Position numbers and translations under genes: made by a program | The notes under the pieces: model-generated | What the model saw: only the letters and a program-made list of their open reading frames with translations | What the model was told of the DNA's origin: nothing | Databases searched by the model: none | Source of the DNA: Myxococcales bacterium | GTDB taxonomy: Bacteria; Myxococcota_A; Polyangia; Haliangiales; Haliangiaceae | Reading direction: 5' to 3' | DNA length: 64,000 nt | NCBI GenBank assembly: GCA_016707895.1 | Contig: JADJGV010000009.1 | Coordinates: forward strand, 328,581 to 392,580 | Shown: piece by piece, positions 58,294 to 64,000 of the stretch | How positions within the stretch are numbered: the stretch's first letter is position 1 | Layout: each line of letters starts with the position of its first letter

Positions 58294-58722
58294 TCATCCG
58301 CGCGGGCGCAGCTCGACCACCGTCGCGCCCCAGCCGCCGCGTCGCTCGTCGGCCAGCGCGAACGACGCCACCGCCGGATGGCGCCGCAGGATCGCGTGCA
58401 CCCGCTCGCGCAGCACGCCGGTGCCCTTGCCGTGGACGACGCGCACCCGCGCGAACCCCGCCGCCTGCGCCGCCTCGAGGTACTCCGGCACCAGCGATCC
58501 GATCTCGCGCGGCTGGAAGTGGTGCAGGTCGAGCTCGTCGGTGATCGGCACCGCGACCGCGTCCTCCGGGCCCGTGCCCGCCTCCGATCCCGATCCCGAT
58601 CCCGATCCCGATCCCGATCCCGATCCCGATCCCGTCCCCGTCCCCGTCCCCGTCTCCGTCCCCGTTCCCGTCCCCGCCCACCACCGCCGCAGCCACCCGA
58701 TCACTCCGCTCACCCCGGCCAC
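58294..58722 (-). CDS. Smr-domain protein with a Gly-Ser/Gly-Thr repeat
   Basis: 142 residues. An N-terminal hydrophobic/basic stretch (VIGWLRRWWAG) is followed by about 30 residues of alternating Gly-Thr and Gly-Ser (encoded by the hexamer repeat), then the Smr domain: LDLHHFQPREIGSLV, VRVVHGKGTGVLRERVHAIL, SFALADERRGGWGATVVEL. The HGKGTG and LDLH motifs mark Smr nicking-endonuclease or RNase-like domains. The upstream MBL gene overlaps the start by 13 bases. Confidence 0.88.
   Translation of the reverse strand: MAGVSGVIGWLRRWWAGTGTGTETGTGTGTGSGSGSGSGSGSGSGSEAGTGPEDAVAVPITDELDLHHFQPREIGSLVPEYLEAAQAAGFARVRVVHGKGTGVLRERVHAILRRHPAVASFALADERRGGWGATVVELRPRG
58585..58674 (+). repeat. Hexanucleotide tandem repeat inside the Smr gene
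   Basis: 15 hexamers: eight perfect copies of CGATCC (GATCCC phase), then seven variants of CGTCCC. On the coding strand it encodes alternating Gly with Ser (perfect copies) or Thr (variants). Because the unit is six bases, gain or loss changes only the linker length, by two residues. Confidence 0.95.
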
Positions 58723-59567
58723 GGACCGCTCGGCGCGAAGACGTGGGTCTTGGCCCGCAGCGCCGGCGGCAGCCGCGCGTCGAGGATCGGGCCGACCTCG
58801 CCGGGCTGGTACAGCTGCGACACGTGCATCAGCGCCAGCGCCGGCGTCGCGGCGAACGCGTCGGCGCGCTCGACGATCTCGTCGAGGTGGACGTGGCAGC
58901 CGGCGCGCGCGGCCTCGCGCGACTTGCGGTCATCGAGGAACGTCGACTCGAGGATCAGCGTGCGCGCGGCCAGCACCTCGGGGCTGTGATCGATCACCGA
59001 GATCAGCGTGTCGGTCAGGTAGGCCAGCTCGGCGCGCTCGGCGCGGTCGAACAGGTCCTCGCCGGCGGCGCGGCGGCGCGCGATCTCGGGGCCGGGCAGG
59101 TCGTGGAAGTCGCGCTTGAGCTTGTCGACCTGCCGGCACAGCAGGAACCCCAGCGACGGCACCGGGTGGAAGGTCTTCACGGCGCGCACGATCAGATCCT
59201 TGCGCAGCGGGTAGGTGTCGCCCGGGCGCAGGCCGATCGGCTCGATCGTCAGCGGCCAGCGCTGCAGCGCCGCCATCGCCGCCAGGCCCGCCTGGAGATC
59301 GTCGACGATCTCGGCGGGCATCACCACCTTGAGCGGGCTCTTCTTGCCGTGCAGCGCGCGGATGCCCAGGAACGTCGTCAGCGCGCCGACGTGATCGGCG
59401 TGGCCGTGCGACAGGAACAGCGTGCCGCAGGCCGACGCCGAGCGCAGCGCGATGCCGACGTCGAACACGCAGTCCAGCTCGGGCACGTGGATCGACGTGT
59501 AGACGCCGCCCAGCGACATCCCGCGCAGCGTGAACGGCCCGGCGCGGAGCTCGGCGAGGACCGGCAC
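58710..59567 (-). CDS. Metallo-beta-lactamase-fold hydrolase (RNase Z-like)
   Basis: 285 residues from GTG 59567. LSHGHADHVG holds His54, His56, Asp58 and His59, the zinc ligands, after the strand LDCVFDVGIAL. VPSLGFLLCRQVDK and ILESTFLDDRKSREAARAGCH (Glu and Asp) follow as in RNase Z/ElaC relatives. Likely a cytoplasmic phosphodiesterase or RNA processing enzyme. It shares an operon with the Smr gene (13-base overlap) and follows the lipoprotein by 3 bases. Confidence 0.88.
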   Translation of the reverse strand: MPVLAELRAGPFTLRGMSLGGVYTSIHVPELDCVFDVGIALRSASACGTLFLSHGHADHVGALTTFLGIRALHGKKSPLKVVMPAEIVDDLQAGLAAMAALQRWPLTIEPIGLRPGDTYPLRKDLIVRAVKTFHPVPSLGFLLCRQVDKLKRDFHDLPGPEIARRRAAGEDLFDRAERAELAYLTDTLISVIDHSPEVLAARTLILESTFLDDRKSREAARAGCHVHLDEIVERADAFAATPALALMHVSQLYQPGEVGPILDARLPPALRAKTHVFAPSGPWPG

Positions 59568-59570
59568 GCC

Positions 59571-60248
59571 CTACTGGACCGTCAGCGCGATCTGCTGCCA
59601 GACCACGCCGCCCTTCCCGTCGCGCACCACCACGATCAGCGGCCCGCTGACCGCGTCGGTCGGCACCGCCAGCTCGCACGGGTTCGACTGGTAGTACTTG
59701 ATGTCGCCGACCGGCGTGTACCAGGCGAAGCGCGCGTCGTCGGTGGTGGCCGGATCGGTCGTGACCGACAGCGCGACCGTGGCGCCGCGGGTGACGGTGG
59801 CGCCGGCCAGCGCCGACGCGCCGGCGACGTCGAGCGCGGTCAGGGCCGGGTTCGCGGCCGCGACGTCGATCACCGGCATCGCCTTGATCGCCGTCAGCGG
59901 CCCGGTCGCGGTCTCGACCGTCACCGACGCGGTGTCGACCGGCGGGATGTCGCCGCGGTCGGGCAGGGTGGCCGGCGCGGTGTAGGTCGCGCCGGTGGCG
60001 TCGCCGGCGATCGTGCCCAGCGGCGCCACGCCCGGGTAGGCCTCGACCAGCGCCCAGGCGCTCGGCGGCGCCAGCACGACGCCGCTGGCGTCGGCCAGCA
60101 CCACGCTCAGCGCCGCGGTCCCGCCGGGCGGGACGATCGGGGGATCCGAGACCACCGCCACGATCGTCGGCTTCTCGAGCTGGTTGGGGGTGGCGAAGTC
60201 GGTGCAGGCGGCCGCGAGCAGGGCCGGGATCAGGACGAGGCGGGACAT
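59571..60248 (-). CDS. Ig-like beta-sandwich lipoprotein, unknown function
   Basis: 225 residues from MSRLVLIPALLAAAC (lipobox). Two immunoglobulin-like strands patterns (ALSVVLADASGVVLAPPSAW; ATVTRGATVALSVTTDPATT) and a single later Cys (NPCELAV). No family recognised. It begins the three-gene operon with the MBL and Smr genes and is divergent from the AarF/UbiB gene with 104 bases between starts. Confidence 0.68.
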   Translation of the reverse strand: MSRLVLIPALLAAACTDFATPNQLEKPTIVAVVSDPPIVPPGGTAALSVVLADASGVVLAPPSAWALVEAYPGVAPLGTIAGDATGATYTAPATLPDRGDIPPVDTASVTVETATGPLTAIKAMPVIDVAAANPALTALDVAGASALAGATVTRGATVALSVTTDPATTDDARFAWYTPVGDIKYYQSNPCELAVPTDAVSGPLIVVVRDGKGGVVWQQIALTVQ

Positions 60249-60352
60249 CGTGGGGCGCTCATTATAGCGGTGTCCGGTCAACCGGCACGCCGCCGGCGCG
60301 CGGCCGGTGCTACCATCGCCCGACGCCGTCGGCCGCGACGGCTGGAGGCTCG

Positions 60353-61759
<1,407 letters not shown>

Positions 61760-61831
61760 GCCGCCCGGCGCGGGCGTAGCCGGCGTCACATCGCCCCGGC
61801 GGCGCGTCGGCGCTGCGCTACTGTCCCGGCC

Positions 61832-63259
61832 ATGCACCGCTTGCTGGTCGTGATCGTGCTCGCGGCCGCGTGCGGCGATGACTCGTCGGGCGTGGAGGGC
61901 GAGCCCGTCGACGCCGCGCCGGTCGTCACCTGCGGCCCGCCGTCGGACGCCGACGTCGCGGTCCAGCTCGCCGCGCTGCCCGGCGTGACCGTGGTCGAGG
62001 CGCCGGCCGCCCACGCGCCGGGCTACCGCTACTTCCGGCTGCAGTGGACCCAGCCGGTCGACCACGCGCACCCCGACGGCGCGACCTTCACCCAGCAGGT
62101 GTCGCTCCTGCACCGCCACCTCGCGCGGCCCACGATCGCGTTCACCACCGGCTACGAAGACTACCAGCGCGACTACCTGTCCGAGCCGGCGGCGCTGGTC
62201 GACGGCAACCAGGCCTCGATCGAGCACCGCTTCTTCGGCGCGTCGCGGCCGGCCGGCGCGGCGTGGGACTTCCTGACCGTCGCGCAGCAGGCCGCCGATC
62301 AGCACGCGATCATCGCCGGCCTGCGCTGCGTCTACCGCGGCCCGTGGGTGTCGAGCGGCGGCTCGAAGGGCGGGATGACCGCGATCTACCACCGCCGCTT
62401 CTACCCCGACGACGTCGCCGGCACGCTCGCCTACGTCGCGCCACTGTCGTTCGCGATCCCCGATCACCGCTACGACGCGTTCCTCGACGGCGTGATGCCG
62501 GCCGCGTGCCGCGACGCGGTGCGCGCGGTCGCGACCGAGCTGTTGGCCAACCGCCGCGCGGCGATGACCGCGCGAGCCCAGGCCGAGGTCGACGCCGGCG
62601 GCAGCCCGTACACGCGGATCGCGCTGGGCCCCGCCGTCGAGTCGGCGATCCTCGACCTCGAGTGGGCGTTCTGGCAGTACGAGGGCGTCGACGCGTGCGG
62701 CGCGGTGCCGCCGCCGACGGCGAGCGACGCGGCGCTGTGGTCGTTCCTCGACCGGGTCTCGCCGGTCAGCTTCAGCGCCGACGCCGACACCGAGGCATAC
62801 GAGGCGTACTTCTTCCAGGCCTACCGCGAGCTCGGCTCGCCCGGCACCGCGCGCGTGCGCGGCGACTCGCTGCCGCCGCACCTGGCGGCGCTGACCCAGT
62901 ACGCCGAGGCCGACTACGTCGGGACGCTGCCGGTGGGCGTGCCGGTGCCGACCCACGACCCCGCGGTCATGGCCGACGTCGACGCGTGGCTGCAGGCCGA
63001 GGGCGCGCACGTCGCGTTCCTCTACGGCCAGTACGATCCGTGGAGCGGCGGCAAGTTCCGCCTGGGCCGCGCCACCGACGCGCTGTCGGTCGAGACGCCG
63101 CAGGGCACCCACGTCGACGGCATCGACGCGCTCGCGCCGGTCGACCGCGGCGCGGTGCTGACCAAGCTGTCGGCGTGGATCGGCGAGCCGCTCAGCGCCC
63201 GCTGGGCCGCGCGCCGGGTCGAGGTGGTCGCGCCGCCGGCGCGCCGCCGACCGCTGTGA
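61832..63259 (+). CDS. Peptidase S37-family secreted serine peptidase
   Basis: 475 residues; lipobox LAAAC-GDD and a short Asp/Glu tether. S37 signatures: FRLQWTQPVDHAHPDGATF, IAFTTGYEDYQRDYL, QASIEHRFFGASRP, the nucleophile Ser178 in SSGGSKGGMTAIYHR, VAPLSF and the Asp in YGQYDPWSGG, then THVDGI. S37 enzymes are prolyl tri/aminopeptidases related to the S33 and S28 families, usually secreted. Follows the AarF gene by 72 bases. Confidence 0.9.
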   Translation: MHRLLVVIVLAAACGDDSSGVEGEPVDAAPVVTCGPPSDADVAVQLAALPGVTVVEAPAAHAPGYRYFRLQWTQPVDHAHPDGATFTQQVSLLHRHLARPTIAFTTGYEDYQRDYLSEPAALVDGNQASIEHRFFGASRPAGAAWDFLTVAQQAADQHAIIAGLRCVYRGPWVSSGGSKGGMTAIYHRRFYPDDVAGTLAYVAPLSFAIPDHRYDAFLDGVMPAACRDAVRAVATELLANRRAAMTARAQAEVDAGGSPYTRIALGPAVESAILDLEWAFWQYEGVDACGAVPPPTASDAALWSFLDRVSPVSFSADADTEAYEAYFFQAYRELGSPGTARVRGDSLPPHLAALTQYAEADYVGTLPVGVPVPTHDPAVMADVDAWLQAEGAHVAFLYGQYDPWSGGKFRLGRATDALSVETPQGTHVDGIDALAPVDRGAVLTKLSAWIGEPLSARWAARRVEVVAPPARRRPL

Positions 63260-63265
63260 TCCGCG

Positions 63266-64000
63266 CTAGGGCGCGGCGTCGCGGGCGAGCGCGATCGCGG
63301 CCGGCCAGTCGGTGCCGGCCGGCAGGCGGCCCTCGGCGTGGGTCGGCTTGCCGCCGCCGCGGCCGCCGGTCGCGCTGGCCAGGCGCTTGAGCAGCGCGCC
63401 GCAGTCGAGCGTCGAGCCGTCGGCGCGGGCCAGCAGCACCTGCACGCCGTCAGCGCCGGCGGCGGCCAGGAGCGCATCGCGCCCGGCGGCGGTCAGCGCC
63501 GCGGCCAGCGGGCGCAACAGCGCGGCGTCGTCGACGGTCGCGACCACCTCGCCGGGGCCCGGCGCCGGGGCCAGGCTGGCCGCCATCGCCACCGCCAGCC
63601 GCTCGCGCATCGCGGTCAGCTCGCCGCGGGCGTCGGTCAGCGCGCGGCGCAGCTTGTCGATCTGCGCCGGCACGTCGGCCGCGCCGCAGGTGAAGTCGCG
63701 CGCCACCGCGGTCAGCGTCGCCGAGTGCTCGGCCAGCAGGCCGCGGGCCCGGGCGCCGGCCGCGAAGTAGATCCGGGTCATGCCCTTGTAGCGCTCGCTG
63801 CCCAGGACGCGCATCGAGCCGATCTGCGCCGACCGGGTGCAGTGGGTGCCGCCGCACGGCGACACGTCGAAGTCGCCGATCGCGATCACCCGCACCTCGC
63901 GCTCGACCTTGGGCTCGCGGCGCAGCGGCAGCGCGGCCAGCTCCTCGGGCGTCGGCCACCACGCGCGGATCGCGACGTCGTCGTCGATCACCGCGTTGGC
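63266..64000 (-). CDS. Alanyl-tRNA editing protein (AlaX-like), 5' end outside window
   Basis: The C-terminal 244 residues are visible. The motif CGGTHC (in VSPCGGTHCTRSAQIG) is the zinc-binding editing site of AlaX/AlaRS, and REVRVIAIGDFDVSP precedes it. The following GARARGLLAEHS and DHHA1-like C-terminal part (GVQVLLARADG; KLRRALTDARGELTAM) give an AlaX-L type: trans-editing of Ser- or Gly-tRNA(Ala). Terminal to the window; the N-terminal zinc ligand HxxxH lies beyond 64000. Confidence 0.85.
   Translation of the reverse strand, partial: ANAVIDDDVAIRAWWPTPEELAALPLRREPKVEREVRVIAIGDFDVSPCGGTHCTRSAQIGSMRVLGSERYKGMTRIYFAAGARARGLLAEHSATLTAVARDFTCGAADVPAQIDKLRRALTDARGELTAMRERLAVAMAASLAPAPGPGEVVATVDDAALLRPLAAALTAAGRDALLAAAGADGVQVLLARADGSTLDCGALLKRLASATGGRGGGKPTHAEGRLPAGTDWPAAIALARDAAP

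Noticed and set aside
58585..58674. Hexamer repeat as an origin iteron or integration site
   Set aside because: It lies inside a coding frame, is a simple slippage repeat, and has no dnaA-box or A+T-rich element nearby.

Overview
The window is a very GC-rich chromosomal segment (above 70% G+C by eye) of a Gram-negative bacterium, most likely a Myxococcota close to the Haliangium/Kofleria group. This is inferred from gene content: a serine/threonine kinase with TPRs, many lipoproteins with Asp/Ala-rich tethers, an IgGFc-binding-type protein, a TonB-domain/receptor fusion, CotH and S37 peptidase lipoproteins, and abundant GTG starts with 1- to 4-base gene overlaps. I see no rRNA, tRNA, CRISPR array, prophage or insertion sequence.

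Layout. 1-6.0 kb: end of a secreted protein, pirin-like lipoprotein, nitronate monooxygenase, Tat-exported protein, large receptor kinase. 6.1-17.7 kb: surface and lipoprotein genes, including an IgGFc-binding-like gene with a one-base frameshift, an IPT/TIG protein, a Gly-rich protein and the TonB fusion with its partner lipoprotein. 17.8-18.1 kb: tandem 129-bp repeats built from paired hairpins. 18.1-23.7 kb: a MshEN(GspE-N)/HEAT protein, RDD protein, rsmE, prmA, rpsU and a conserved-looking small protein. 24.0-30.5 kb: two coupled M16 peptidases (one active, one lacking the zinc motif), a DUF4105 protein, a DUF1415 protein and a PH-like membrane protein. 30.6-32.7 kb: aldehyde dehydrogenase and a Cys-rich lipoprotein.

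32.7-40.3 kb (minus strand) is the most striking region. Seven tightly coupled genes encode a diheme-b-type membrane protein, a 23-haem and a 10-haem secreted cytochrome c, a predicted outer-membrane beta-barrel, a 5-haem and an 8-haem lipoprotein cytochrome, and a membrane-anchored FeS/FAD oxidoreductase. Together they have the parts of a trans-envelope electron conduit: quinol oxidation, periplasmic wire, porin, surface cytochromes.

40.5-50.5 kb: tandem paralogous lipoproteins, an EF-G paralogue behind a strong promoter and a long structured leader, a beta-propeller-like lipoprotein, a decayed toxin-antitoxin locus (in-frame TAG in the toxin), an acyltransferase, and an operon of class II DAHP synthase, TPR membrane protein and SDR. 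50.5-64 kb: alpha/beta hydrolase, CotH-like lipoprotein, CobS-like membrane protein, Cys-rich hydrolase-like lipoprotein, a 1087-residue protein of unknown function, an MBL/Smr pair (Smr carries a hexanucleotide repeat), an AarF/UbiB kinase, an S37 peptidase and the end of an alanyl-tRNA editing protein.

All functions are read from motifs and context without database searches. Start codons were chosen from signal peptides, Shine-Dalgarno sequences and overlaps.
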